Part shown: positions 11,359 to 23,229 of the stretch, in pieces
How the letters are laid out: each line of letters opens with the position of its first letter
How positions within the stretch are numbered: the stretch's first letter is position 1
Origin: Anoplolepis gracilipes
Taxonomy: Eukaryota; Arthropoda; Insecta; Hymenoptera; Formicidae
NCBI RefSeq assembly: GCF_047496725.1
Contig: NC_132971.1
Location: 9,879,001-9,943,000 of the forward strand
Reading direction: 5' to 3'
DNA length: 64,000 nucleotides
Program-made: the position numbers and the translations under genes
The notes under the pieces: model-generated
Database searches by the model: none
Told to the model about the DNA's origin: nothing
What the model saw: the letters and a program-made list of their open reading frames with translations, nothing else

Positions 11359-12600
11359 TATATATATATATATATATATATATTATGCAATTTAACATTT
11401 TTATTATTTAGTAATATTTTATCACTTACTATTTGAGTAATTTTTAACTGAAATGTTCTCTTACATAAATTTTTAAATTTATTTTCCTAGCAATTTTTGT
11501 ATATAAATATACTGTATGTATATATCTATTTTTCGAAGTCTCTAAATATCATGAATATACTATACCAAATGAGAAATTGAATAAAAATCTGACATATTAT
11601 TATATTAAAGAGTTATAATTCTTATATAATTAACTTTACAAAATTATTATTACTCGTATAATGTATGTATTTGAAACATCAAAATAAAAAAAATATCATT
11701 TTTCATGCATAGTTGTTCATGTTATTCTGGAATAAGTATAAAATTAAAGAAAAAAATTTAATTACAAATATATAAAAATTTAATTACAAATATATAAAAA
11801 AAAAGTTAAATATAAAAGAACAATTATTTTTCATATACAGGATGTTTTAAAAATCGCGTCCTTCCTTTGAACCGAATGAATAACATAATATACACACATC
11901 GAATAATAATTTATTTCTTTATATACTATATGTCGCTTTTTATATCATAATTACAAAAAAATTAATTACAAAGATTAAACGAAAGTATCTATCTTTAATG
12001 CTGTAGTTGTGCATAATTACATATCTTAAATTTATTTTACGTGAATTGATATTATACGTCAATTTATATATTAATATCCCTTATTTTCTTTTTTTTTATA
12101 TATAAACTCTAGCACAAAAATAAACACAAATCTGGAAGAAATAGACCGCCGATTAAACATGTGAATTTCGTTTATAACCGATCTTAATGAGAATACGGCC
12201 AATTTAAGGAAAGAGGGCTTAGTGATACGAGAAGCTCGATATGTTACAATTACAATATTTTTATATATCTTTGATGACGATTTTGATGGTAACAACAGAT
12301 AAATACTACATATTGTACATTGAGTAGGCGATAGTCGTATCTTATTGTTATAATTAGCGTAACGGAGGCGCCGATATTGATGACGACGATGACGACGCTG
12401 ACGATGACGATGACGTGAACAACTTTTCTTTTTTTGTATTTTTAGGATCGACACGCGGCGATGGCAACAGCAGTAGCAACAGAAGCAACAATCTCAGTAA
12501 CAATAACAGCAACAGCAACGATGATAATAATATAATGATAGTAATACAGATAACAATAGTCATAGAGTATAATTGATGATAGTAATAATTTCATTAATGA
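11359..12600. other. Non-coding stretch with a MITE end and a CAA/CAG-type triplet tract
   Basis: A lone MITE-like end (ATACAGGATGTTTTAAAAAT) is at about 11836 with no partner found. At about 12460-12540 there is an interrupted CAA/CAG/GAT triplet tract. A pyrimidine-rich TTTTTAG precedes it at about 12440 and could mimic a splice acceptor, but no supported exon follows. Confidence 0.5.
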
Positions 12601-14370
12601 GAATAAAAGATCGTCCCGTAATTTCTGAACAGAATGTTTCAGAGACTTTTGCGTCGCTTTATTTGTAAATAAACTTGCGATAAATAGTGATAACTTCGAG
12701 AAAAAAAGTAATTCTTTTACAAAAAAAAAAGGTTTTAAGAAACAAAATTTTAATGATAAAATAAATTATCCTATATAAAACGTGCTTTTCACATGATTTT
12801 TTGAACTTTTTTTATGTTAATGCTCGGAATTAAAATTAATTTCGAGCATTAACATAATTATAAAAAGAAAAATAGAAAAAAATTGTATCACTTTTAAAAT
12901 AAAATAATTTTTATTTTTAAAAATATATTTTATAAATTTAATGTTGTAAAGCATTGAAAAGCTGCTTTAAACATCAGAGTGTCTCCGATATTACATGCTT
13001 ATTCAATGCTTACAAAATGTCTCAAAATTTTTTAAATTAAGGAAAATGATAATCTTTCGACGCAACAATTTGACAAACGGTGACGCAGAGGCGAAATTTG
13101 TTTGATTATTACTAGAATGCGATTTACACGAGTGAATCTTTTGAGCACCTAATTCATCCGGTTCTTAGAGTACATTAATTAAATTATATAATTTAATTAA
13201 TTTTAATTAAATTATATAATTAAAGAGCTTCTCGTCAAATCGTCTCAAGTCTAGTACAATTCAAAAGTGGAGAACGGATATTACAAAAGAATGGAAAGAC
13301 TTTTTTTTTTTTTTTTTTTTTTTTTAATAAAGATGTTTATTTTGGAGATTTAAGGCCGTTTTGAAGATGAGCTCTTTCATCTAGGATTATTAACGTGTCA
13401 TTGTGCTTGAAAATGTAAACGAAATCTTGCCTCTGCTTTGCTTCTCGTCTCATCGATTGATGAAATCGACGGACTTTTGTACACTAGTGCAATCAGTTTC
13501 TCCCAAAATCGCGTCCAGGACAAAGAACTTTTTGCATATGTGTACTATACGTCGGATATTGTCGTCGTCGCATCGTGGATCGTCATCGTCATCGTCGACC
13601 ATCCGTTCGCCGACGACGTCGCTCGAGCGTCGTCGTCACGAAGCGTACAGTTAGTAACTACTAATTATCGCTTTCGTAGTTTTTTTTCTCTTTTCAGTTC
13701 CGCATTTATCACACTTATTATGTAAATGGGGTGTTTGAGGAATGTGTGTGCGCGGATGCAGAGTCAGTGATGCATTTTTTTTTTTTTGCGCAATGAATCT
13801 GTTACATCTCTAATCGACAGGAGAAAGGAGAATTCTGTAAAGGACATCGATCGCAGAGATAGGAATTTTCGCGTAAAATAATCGGATGAATTGTGAAAAA
13901 AATACACGGACATGGGAGAAGATTACTAGTGATTGATTCCCGAGCGCTTGATCGAGTATTTTTTAATAATCTTTTGCGTTTTTTAATATAGTAATTTTTT
14001 ATAAAGAAAAAAAGAAGAAAAAAGTAAAAATAGACAGACAGACCGAATGGAACGAAGAGAAGACAAGATAAAAAAATGATTGAAAAGAGAATATATGGAA
14101 AAAATAATTATATATGAAAGAAAGAGACTGCAACAATTTTACCGAGATGCCATGAAAAAATTCAGGAATCACTGGTTTACATTGATAGGTAATTTATATC
14201 GCAAATATATTCCGATGTCTTCTTTTTGGCAAGCATATATATGTTGATGACTACAAAAGCGCGAGTTATTTCATCGGAATGTTGTAGAATCAGATGTGCA
14301 GAATGTACACGACATCTCATCTAACACATGCGTGTGTGCGTGTATGTGTTTTAGGTATTTGTGTCACGCG

Positions 14371-14442
<72 letters not shown>

Positions 14443-16160
14443 ACATACAAGCCACTGACTCCGATCACTCTCAGTAAGACTAAGTAAACGCTATGGCATC
14501 ATGATAATCACCGATGGGATGCTCTTATATCAAACTCGCTAGATAATAGTTACGAACGATTAGCGCGCGTCTATTTTTCGGATATGATCGCGTTTATTGT
14601 ATAGGTTCTCACCGTTGAGTTCATCGATAAGTTCTCGCTTCTTCGTATTCATCTCAAGAGAAAGAGAATAGAAAGGAATATACAAAGCGATATATTAGCT
14701 TCCGTCACCGGAAGACTAGGTATATATTCGCACCACACATTTGGCACTAGACCCGGCCTATTTATCTCGCACAGAAGGTCGTATAGAGTCAGGATAATTG
14801 TGATACAATTATAGTTTTAACAGATTACGATGATAAAAGCGATTATAAAATCATATAACACATCGTTAGAAAATGTTGCGGCCTCACATCTAGTATCACA
14901 ATATAATCCTGATTGTATTCTGATCCGCGTCTACGAGAATTAGACGGTCCAAGTGTCGAATATGTGATACCAGTACAAACTTTAGCGTACACTCGAGAGC
15001 TACATTATGGATAATATCTCTCAAGAAGCAAAACTCTCAAGTGAGGGAGTCACTACTGAAAGTCACTCCCTCAATTTCGCGCTCGTCGAAGAGTATACTA
15101 TCAAGAGTCGCTTTCAAGGCATGAGAACCGATTGCAGAAAACAATGTCCGTACGATTTCACACCCTAAAGCGAGCGATTAATTAACCGCTTTCTGAAATT
15201 GAATTTTGTGGATTTATTTGATATAAAAGGCTTCTTTTATAGCGTCAAATAGATCTAGATTTATTTAGTTATGAGATTCATAAGAAATTGCAGCTATAGA
15301 TGTCGATAGGACATGTTTTTTACAATCGGTTCGAAAATCATTCAACCCTTAACTAATATGGTGGAATCTTACAATTGTGATATATAAGACTAGATACGTT
15401 TATATATTTTTATTTTTTTTTAATAATTAATTCAATAAATTTCAGCTACATATATTATTATTAAAACAAAAGGATTTTTCGTTCGTTGCTCCGATCAAAG
15501 ATCGTCTCATTTTTACGAATAAATCATTTTCTTGTTTGCCCAATTATATAGAAATCTTTGGATACACGTTTTACACCATAGCAGTTAAGGGTCAATCATA
15601 TGTACATCAAGCTTGACGCATCGTGATTGCGAGAGCATTCAAAAGATACATATTATCATCAGGCGAAAGGCAACGTACATCGCACTCTTTTTTTTTCACG
15701 TTGATTAATATTTTATATATTACGCGCTATATAAGAGACTAGATTCTCGGCGGGGAGGAGGGGAGAGGGAGAGGGAGAGAGTATACTCCAATTCTTCCTC
15801 AATGTTTGCAGAATCGTCTAACACCGTATTCAATTGGATATCACTATTGTCCCATGCAATTGTGCTGACACACAACTTACAGAGTTACATACATACTTAG
15901 ACACGTAGTCCTTAGAATACGTATATAGTTATAAGTTTTTTCTTTTTTTCTGGCTGATCCTTGGCTGAGTAGGTCGTTCACTTTTTCGCTGCCTGGTTTC
16001 ACTCTCGATCGCTTCGCGGTTTTATTTTAGTGCTCAGTTTTTAGTTTAATGGAAAACAATGGGATGACACTGTATGAGCTCGTAACTATGTATATTCTAA
16101 TCGATCGGGAAGAACGATATATTTTTTTCGCTCTCTTTTTTTTTTCCTTCGCTGCATATA
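12601..16160. other. Downstream flank of TMEM132, no supported gene
   Basis: There are small hairpins at 12813-12858 (arms TTATGTTAATGCTCG) and 13176-13223 (AT-rich), a T run at about 13293-13325, and a long (AT)n at about 14375-14440. Short plus-strand frames at 13403-13725 are driven by GTC/CGT triplets and carry no domain I recognise. The region might be part of a long TMEM132 3' UTR, but no sequence sign settles that. Confidence 0.5.
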
Positions 16161-16161
16161 A

Positions 16162-16430
16162 GTACACGGAGAAAATTTTACAGTACAAATTACATTCTCT
16201 TTTACAACGTTTATTGCTAGAATATAAACGATAGGATATTTATTACTATAAAAATTGTAAATTACACATTTGTTTTGCATTAAAATATTTATGAATAATT
16301 ATATATAGTATTTCTTTAAAGTATAATACGTATATGATATTAGTGAAAAAAAAATCGTTTTCTTACATGTTCGTATCTTGCACGATTAAAAAAATTATAT
16401 TGCAATTTTTACTATACTTTCTCCGTGTAC
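16162..16430. mobile_element. Small MITE with GTACACGGAGAAA ends (269 bp)
   Basis: It starts GTACACGGAGAAAAT and ends with the inverse TTTCTCCGTGTAC. The interior is AT-rich and non-coding. The ends resemble those of elements at 40939-41357 and 50796-51368. Confidence 0.6.
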
Positions 16431-18085
16431 GGTTAAAAGCACGTACAGATTAAGCGAACATAGTTAGTTGTTTACCGTTCAGCGAAGAACTCTTGTTAGA
16501 AAGTATCTTCAAACACTTTATCTAAAGTTATACTCGACAACTGCACGTCTTGTTTCAAAAAAATTTCAACAAAATAGAAGAAAATGAAATAAACGATTAA
16601 ATAAAAATTTTTGTATGGAATACAGGATATGTTTTTGTTTTACTCTTTCATATTATAAAACGAATGCTTCTACTTTCACCAGAAACATAATTGATTATTT
16701 ATATAAGAATCAATATATTTCCGTTATATTGACCGATTATTAAGACGTAGATTGATTAAGAAGAGAATAGTCTGTGAATAATAAATCAATTCTACATTAT
16801 TACCTCAAAAATATCAGTTAATTTCTCTACTATTTCTCACTTGCACATATACACACACACACATACACAGTACGTTTGTGTATGTTTATCCTTTATAAGC
16901 CATTTATAGACAATAATGTTCACTTAGTTTATACACACTTTCAACATATTCTTTGTATCTAGGTACAAAACGCACGGATACACGATAGAAATGTGCGTTC
17001 CTTTCTATACGATGATATATATATATATTTCTCGAAATAGCATCCAAGTATGAAATATAGTCGTTGAAAATTCCGAAACACATTCTTGACATTTATTAAT
17101 ATCAGCTAAAAGTGTCAAACGTTGCAACTATAATGCGGTCGTAAATAAAATCTAAACTAAATAATAGATATGTGTTGCAAAAGGAAGTGGACTCTTTCAG
17201 GACATCTCGGCCGATTTGCAGTATTTCCGATAATACATATTTTCACGATAAATATACAATTATATACATTCGTGATATGGCAATATACATGGTACGTGTT
17301 ACGATATCTCGTAGCAGATATATAGAGTACCTAGATACAAATGTTTAAAGCAAGAATAATTAAAAGATATACCGTATCTCAATACTGTACCTAAATTCGA
17401 GTCGATACGCATACGTGTTAATATTTAGGTACTATTTAGACATCTATAGACGTTTCGCAGATATACTGATCTCGATAACGCACGCATTTTCACGTGGCGA
17501 AGGTGACGCGCGGCGTTTTTTTTTTTCTTTTTTTTCGGCGTGCTGTCAAAAAGTGCTGATTGCGATACGAGTACTTAAAAAAGATTGGATCCCATACGAT
17601 TAATTGAAAAGCGAGAGCAGAGCGTGTTGTAATATTTATACGCTTCGTCTTCGTCGACGATATAACTTCTTTCTTCATTCGATATTTTCGACATGCGCGT
17701 CTCTCGATGCGTGGAACGCGATTTCTCTATTAGCTATATAAATGTAACTTTAAATCTGTAAGTCCATAATTAACATGCGCTTTAATCGCGTATATATATT
17801 TTTATATATATATTTATATATATATTTATATATATGTACACAGTCTTACAAAGCAAAATTTACAAACATTACGACGTACGGTCGCGATCGAAATAAATAT
17901 GCGTCCTCCGACGCGACCGGAGAGGGGGAGGGGGGTTACAAGTTTTGCACGTTGCTTCGTCGTATTCTGATCGCGCGATCTCGTATACACCTGACAAAGA
18001 CTGTGATTGACAGCTCGCCATTCGGCGAACTCTGGTGAAAAATCCAGCCAGAGTTGACGGCGAATTGCGCGCACGTTAAGCGAGT
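16431..18085. other. AT-rich non-coding stretch
   Basis: Contains short CA and TA microsatellites (about 16850-16866, 17010-17025, 17790-17835). Frames of about 62 codons show no domain. Nothing else is recognised. Confidence 0.55.
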
Positions 18086-18087
18086 AT

Positions 18088-18320
18088 TGTATATATATAT
18101 ATATGCGTGTGCGTGTGCGTGTGCGTGTGCGTGTGCGTGTGCGTGTGCGTGCGCGTGTGCGTGTGCGTGCGCGTGTGCGTGCGCGTGCGCGTGTGCGTGC
18201 GCGTGCGCGTGTGCGTGCGCGTGCGCGTGTGCGTGCGCGTGCGCGTGTGCGTGCGCGTGCGCGTGTTCGTGCGCGTGTTCGTGCGCGTGTGCGTGTGCGT
18301 GTGCGTGTGCGTGTGTATAT
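18088..18320. repeat. Alternating purine-pyrimidine tract: (AT)n plus GTGCGT/GCGCGT hexamers
   Basis: Purines and pyrimidines alternate for about 230 bp, starting with (TA)n and then GTGCGT and GCGCGT hexamers. The only breaks are T-for-G changes at 18267 and 18279. Inside, an 18-bp higher-order unit (GTGCGTGCGCGTGCGCGT) repeats several times. Long frames on both strands (Ala-Cys, Arg-Val, His-Thr dipeptides) are products of the repeat, not genes. Confidence 0.95.
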
Positions 18321-18387
18321 TCAATGCAGATCAAATATCCAGCAGAAAGAGCGAGGAAGAGACATAGAGCCGTGTATAACACACATA

Positions 18388-18744
18388 CAGGGTTTTCGAA
18401 AAGTCCAGAAACGGTTGAATATCTCGAAAAGCATTTTAGAGAAAAATGTTTCAAATAAAAGTTGTTTGGTTCGAAAAGCGCCAACACGCTAGATATTTTT
18501 TGATATTCTTATAGCTTACCTCGAAAATATTTTACTATAGTGTTTTGGAAAGCTCTCGAGGTAAGCTACAAGAATATGCTACAAAAATATATAAGGTGTC
18601 CCATTTAAGAAATTCAAAGTCACCTTCATAGAACCTTCAAACGACTATCCAAGGTCAAACCAATGGTATCATTTTATGGCGCTTCTCTAAAATGCTTTAT
18701 TTTCGAGATATTCGACCGTTTTTCTGGACTTTTCGCAAATCCTG
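18388..18744. mobile_element. Short relative of the 10.5-kb foldback MITE (357 bp)
   Basis: It begins CAGGGTTTTCGAAAAGTCC and ends with the inverse (GGACTTTTCGCAAATCCTG), flanked by TA on both sides. It shares GAATATCTCGAAAA, GGAAAGCTCTCGAG and AAGGTCAAACCAATGGTA with 10489-11358. Non-coding. Confidence 0.85.
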
Positions 18745-20106
18745 TATACACGGCAGATACAAAACTCTTCTTTCTTTGTACAAGAAACGTGATATTTTTT
18801 GATCTGGTAATGGAAAGATTCGCGAAGTGATAATGGCCCTTCGCATACTTTTTACTGTTAGACACGGCATAAAAAGCCATTTTTCAAGCGCGATCAAAAT
18901 ACAAAGCATCTCGCAAATGATGCTCGTCTCTTGCAACCCTGACGAGAGGGGAGGCGGGAGAGAGGGAAGGGAAGGAGGAACCGTGATAGCGCGGGGGAAG
19001 AGCTTATTGTTAGATCAAGATGGCACGGAGGGCAAGAAGGTAGGAGGAATACTGTGCGACGATCCTGCACGAAAGAGAGTTCGCAGCGAGGAACAAAACG
19101 TTTTCGTGCGAAACGTCCTCGTCGTCATCAAGCGAGCAACCTGCCTACCTCACTTGGCCACCCGACAGTCAGTTTTTTTTTTTTAAAGCCTCTTACGTGT
19201 ATGTACGAACAGTACTCCGATTATTTATTACGTCAACAAGTTTTCGCAGTTGCGACGCACGAATAATATCCTTGCGTATGAATTAAAAATATATTTAAAA
19301 AAAAGAAAGGATAAATGTCATTATAGATAAAATCTATTGAATATTGTCAATATAATAGACGAGTAGTTTAGAGAGCTATTAATGAGAAAATTTTGCAAGT
19401 GGAAGTGGCAAAAGTATCCGTCGACAGAAACGAACAAGATATACTCATTTGATTGAATATCATCTGGGATAATGATAAATATACATATATGTATATATAC
19501 TTTATAAAAATGGTAAAAAAATATAGTGAATATTTTATGCATCTTCTCGCTTGGGGTTATAATATAAAGTATTGATGTAATGCACAATTTCTCTTTAGCC
19601 GGCATTACATTTTACGTATCGTTATTTACGTATTGACGCGAATATATTACGGCGCAAATGATGTCATACTTCAGGAACTTTCAGCCATTGCGCGCCCGAA
19701 AACTGTTAGCGATCGTAATAAATTGTCGAGAGACTGTATGAGAATTATGAATGGAGGAGTAATCTCCCTCTTAATTTCGTTAATATGAGCGTGTACGTAT
19801 GTGTTTATGCATGTTTGCGCGTTTACTCTTGATGTGCTGCTAGGAAGCTGACTAGATTATAGTCTAAAATACGAAATATCCGGGGAGTCATCGTCCTCAT
19901 TCCGCAGCGGAATATCATTTCCGCGAGAGCGAGTTGTCGGTTGACAGAGAGAATTCTCCGAGAGAATTTTCAAGTGACAAACATTTAAAAAAAGAAGAAA
20001 AAGAGACAAAGCTCAACGCGCTCGCTCGCATCTACTGACGAGGATCCCGATGTTGCGTATCAACGTTGACTACTGCTCGACCTTCGAAGAGGTCGAACGG
20101 CTCTAC
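18745..20106 (-). other. Probable TMEM132 3' UTR and downstream flank
   Basis: This follows the TMEM132 stop codon on the minus strand. The part next to the stop (about 19840-20106) is less AT-rich and free of recognised repeats, as expected of a 3' UTR. TTTATT at about 19222 (AATAAA on the minus strand) is one possible polyadenylation signal, but such hexamers are common here. The transcript end is not determined. Confidence 0.45.
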
Positions 20107-20854
20107 CTAGGCATTCGACTCCTTCAGATTGTCAAAGTATTGCATAATCTGGTTGTAGTCCATACCTAGATTAAGATCGTCGAGCGGTACCGACTCCTCC
20201 TGTTCCTGGAAAGACGATGAGGCGCAGGAGGAGCTAGACGAGGACGAGGACGAGGAGGATGAGGAAGAGGCGGACGGCGACGATGACGGCGGGGACGTGG
20301 TGGTGGACGAGGCTGTGCCGCCGACAGGAGTAGACGTGTTCGCGGTGGAGACGACAGCGGACGTGGAGAAGGACGAGTACATCGGATTACCAACTATGGT
20401 CGCCCTCTTGATCTCCCGGGACCTCCCGGCGTCCTTCGCCAGGTGTTTGTTACTGTCGTCGTGATTCACGAGTTCCACAAATTCCTCGTCCTCGCCGTTC
20501 TGTTGCTTGTTCGCGTTTTCCACCGCTCTAGCTTTCGCGTGTGGTTTAACCATATGATGACCCGCCGACTGCTGCGGCGGTTTGCCGCTGTGTCGATGGT
20601 TATTCCCGTGATGGCCACCACTCCCGCTGCCGCCGCTGGACGTCCTGTGGCGATGCTTCCGCGGTGGTTCTGGCAGCCGCACGTTAACTCCTGTGTTCCT
20701 GTGCGGCGGTACCGGCGGTTTGTAATCCTCGTTGTTGCCGTTGTTCGCGTTGTTCGTGCCGATCGTCGTCGTTGTCGTCGTCGTTGTCGCAACCGATGTC
20801 GAGATCGTGGCCGGCACCCCGTGCGGCGGCAAGGGCGGAGGAATATCATCGTTG
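20107..20854 (-). CDS. TMEM132: TMEM132 exon I: C-terminal tail with Pro-rich and WIRS-like motifs
   Basis: Residues 1286-1534 and stop TAG (20107-20109). The acceptor is CTTTCCAG before CAACGATG. The tail carries proline-rich stretches suited to SH3 binding (NDDIPPPLPPHGVP, YKPPVPPHR, RLPEPPRK), a GNPMYSSFSTS segment (YSSFST at 20362-20379) and long Thr and Ser runs. It ends with an amphipathic-looking DLNLGMDYNQIMQYFDNL helix just before the C-terminus. YSSFST fits the WAVE-complex-binding WIRS pattern (bulky hydrophobic, any, S/T, F, any, any). That is notable because TMEM132 proteins have been connected to WAVE. The two Ser/Pro/Arg-rich frames overlapping here are shadows. Confidence 0.93.
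20362..20379 (-). other. Candidate WIRS (WAVE-complex-binding) motif YSSFST
   Basis: Residues 1445-1450 of the placed TMEM132 protein, in the cytoplasmic tail. The hexapeptide fits the WIRS consensus with Tyr in the bulky hydrophobic place. The motif is short, so chance occurrence is possible. Confidence 0.5.
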
Positions 20855-21647
20855 CTGGAAAGAAATTCCCAATAACAATCAAATTGGTATAATAATATAT
20901 CATTATTTTACAAGGTTGAGTAGTAATGCGTTACTTGTAACGCCTTTACCGTTACTTTGTTTTGGTAACGTAGTGATAACGGCGTTACTATTTTTTTTCC
21001 TGTAACTGTAACGCGGTAACGTAGTTATATTTTTTTAGTAACGGTAACAAATTTAACAGTTACTTTTATCGTTACTTTTTATATATGGAACTTATTTATG
21101 ACATATTATATTTTCTATTTTTGTATATTCAATCTTCAATTATCAACAGATATTCATATAGGTCCTAACATCTTTGTAAGCGCGATAATTATGAGAGTAC
21201 AACAAATATATCGTGTATTTGACTATAGTTATAAATTTAATAAAAACCAAAATTTTTTTATTTATACTTTGAGTGTTTTAAAATTGTTTCCTTATTATTT
21301 ATGGTTCTACAACTTTAAAATAAAAAATTTTTTAAAAATTATTGATATTTTAATATTTTAATTATTAATTTTTTTAATAAAATATATTACAAAAGTATAT
21401 TTTTTATTTAATGTTCGATCTTGTTTTAACATTAAAAAAGTAACGATAACGATAACTAGTTAATTTTTAAAAGTAACTTTCTCATCCCTGTTATTTTATA
21501 CAAAATTTTATCACTTTTTCCTTTGTCCTTGAAAGATCATTTAACAGCAATCTTTGAAAATTATGTGAGAATCTTTCATCGTATACAAAAAAACGAAAAA
21601 TAACGAAAAATAACGTAATTATTTTATTTATTTAATTATTTAATTAC
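20855..21647 (-). other. TMEM132 intron between exons H and I, with hAT-like remnant
   Basis: The intron holds a sequence (about 20912-21492) with many GTAACG/CGTTAC hexamers clustered near both ends. It ends AACTTTCTCATCCCTG, whose inverse starts CAGGGATGAGAAAGTTAC. Terminal CAGGG with clustered subterminal repeats is typical of hAT elements. The left end is too decayed to confirm a TIR, and no transposase is present. Confidence 0.5.
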
Positions 21648-21943
21648 TCATTCCGCGTGGTGACCATTGATGGAGCTACCATCGACGACGCCGTCGTCGT
21701 CGCCGTCGCGGTCGTTGTCGTATTGGTAGGTGCTATCATCGCGGATGGCTTGATCGCTGATTTCGCTGCAAAACTGTTCCGCATTCTATCCCTCTTGGAG
21801 TAAGTTGTGGTGTCGATGGCGCTGGTACCGCTAGGTCGTTGGTTGGCGGATGGTAGCTCGATGTGATTAGGATTGTCAAAACACGTACCCAGTTCGTTCT
21901 CAGGTTCACCTTCGCCGGCCAGAGGATTACTTGTTACGCGCAC
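21648..21943 (-). CDS. TMEM132: TMEM132 exon H: cytoplasmic tail, NPL segment
   Basis: Residues 1188-1286. The acceptor is TGTTGCAG before GTGCGCGT and the donor is AATGA|GTAATT. It starts VRVTSNPLAGEGEPENEL, matching the family's short NPL motif just after the HDWVWLG box, and includes CFDNPNHIELP. The rest is a Thr/Ala-rich low-complexity run. Without splicing the frame would stop 2 nt past the donor (TAA at 21644-21646), and the split codon GA|C joins cleanly to exon I. Confidence 0.9.
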
Positions 21944-22786
21944 CTGCAACACATAAACCGAGTTTCCAATCAAACGAGATTCAACGAAATCTCTCGTTTA
22001 TTTTGTTTAAACGTTTCCACTGGATTATCGGGACGAGGGGAGGGCAAAAGTATTTATGGCATCAAATCCCACCGGAGAATCGTTGAATTTTAATCACCGA
22101 TTTAATCCTAAATGTATGTGTGTATTTTCGGAACTGTCAATTATCACTATTCACGTTATGCTTATCCAAATTTAATTCTCGTTTAATTTAGAAATCCTAA
22201 GTAATTCTACGATGCTGATAATCATGTTTGAATAAAATTTCGAATTTTATAGCGACTCTAGATCAACTTAAGATCTACTCAAATCTTGTAAAAAATTTCC
22301 TAATCTTCCAGCTTTTTGTTCAAAATTTCGTGAAAGGTAAAGAGTACTCTTAAATAAATTTTTCTTTATTGCGTGCATTTTTTCTAATTCTTTTCACTCA
22401 CAGAAAGAAAAAATAAACTATTTAAATTGAAAATATATTAAATAAACTGAATAGCTTTCGTAAGATAATTCTCAACATTTTTCACTTGCACAACATTTCT
22501 ACTCTTTTATCACTAAAATACAATAAAAAATATATGTTGCATGTCATTCTATATAAAATATTAAGTATATATAAACAGAGATACATTTATAATAATAATA
22601 TATATAAATAACTTGGTCAATTGATAAGATTGCTTACAATGTGAGGAATAAAATGCTCAAGGAATTATTTTTAAAAAAATTCCTAACTTTTTCAGATATA
22701 AAAAAAATTCCAGGTTCTCCAAGGAGTGTGGACACCTTGCTATACGTATATTCCGCTATTCACTCGCAAATAATTGGTGTACGTAC
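21944..22786 (-). other. TMEM132 intron between exons G and H, dispersed repeat copy
   Basis: About 22280-22730 is similar to 39090-39420 and 55220-55735, sharing ATCTTCCAG, TTTTTCACTTGCA and CAATAAAAAATAT in the same order. Nothing else is recognised. Confidence 0.6.
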
Positions 22787-23229
22787 CTGTTGCGGACCGC
22801 AGGCGGCTCGCTCGAGGGTAGCTCTACCCAACCATACCCAGTCGTGTGCGTTGGTGGTGGATTCGCGTGGCGGTCGTCTGCCGGAGGCCAGCTGGTTCGC
22901 GGCGGCGCGTGCCCTCGCGCCCGCTCCAGCGAGGACCGGTACAGCCGCGCTGGTCAGGAGCCCCGGCGAGTCCGGCGGTTGGGGCTTGAACTTGCTGGCG
23001 TACACCACGCAGGAGACGACAAAGACAACGATCGCGAAGCAGAACGCCGCGAGCAGCACGTACATCCCGATCTCGAGCGGACTCATGCGCGCCCCGACGC
23101 CGTGGTGACGCACGCCGACGCCGCCCATACCCCCTGAAGACATGCCATTAGCTATAGCCGTGCGATGCTGCCGCGCCTGCACCAGAGGCTCGTGCTTGTG
23201 CCCGTCTTTCTCGTCTTTCAGCGGTAACC
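22787..23229 (-). CDS. TMEM132: TMEM132 exon G: stalk, transmembrane helix, HDWVWLG
   Basis: Residues 1040-1187. The acceptor is TGCAAAG before GGTTACCG and the donor is CAACAG|GTACGT. After a Gly/Met/His-rich stalk, EIGMYVLLAAFCFAIVVFVV begins a clear single transmembrane helix of about 25 residues (1093-1117, bases 22997-23071). Basic residues follow on the cytoplasmic side (SKFKP). NAHDWVWLGRATLE near the exon end is the family's conserved cytoplasmic HDWVWLG box. Plus-strand frames here are shadows. Confidence 0.95.

Noticed and set aside
12420..12563. Acceptor-like TTTTTAG followed by a CAA/CAG tract, considered as a Gln-rich exon
   Set aside because: No downstream donor or continuing frame, and no neighbouring exon; better explained as a triplet repeat.
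13403..13725. Two overlapping plus-strand frames of 83 and 95 codons
   Set aside because: Supported only by GTC/CGT triplets; no domain, promoter or splice evidence.
18054..18492. Overlapping frames of 82-183 codons on both strands with dipeptide repeats
   Set aside because: All are translations of the alternating GTGCGT/GCGCGT repeat; all frames are open for the same reason.
20443..20892. Plus-strand 149-codon frame over the last TMEM132 exon
   Set aside because: Antisense shadow of a GC-rich coding exon with triplet repeats.
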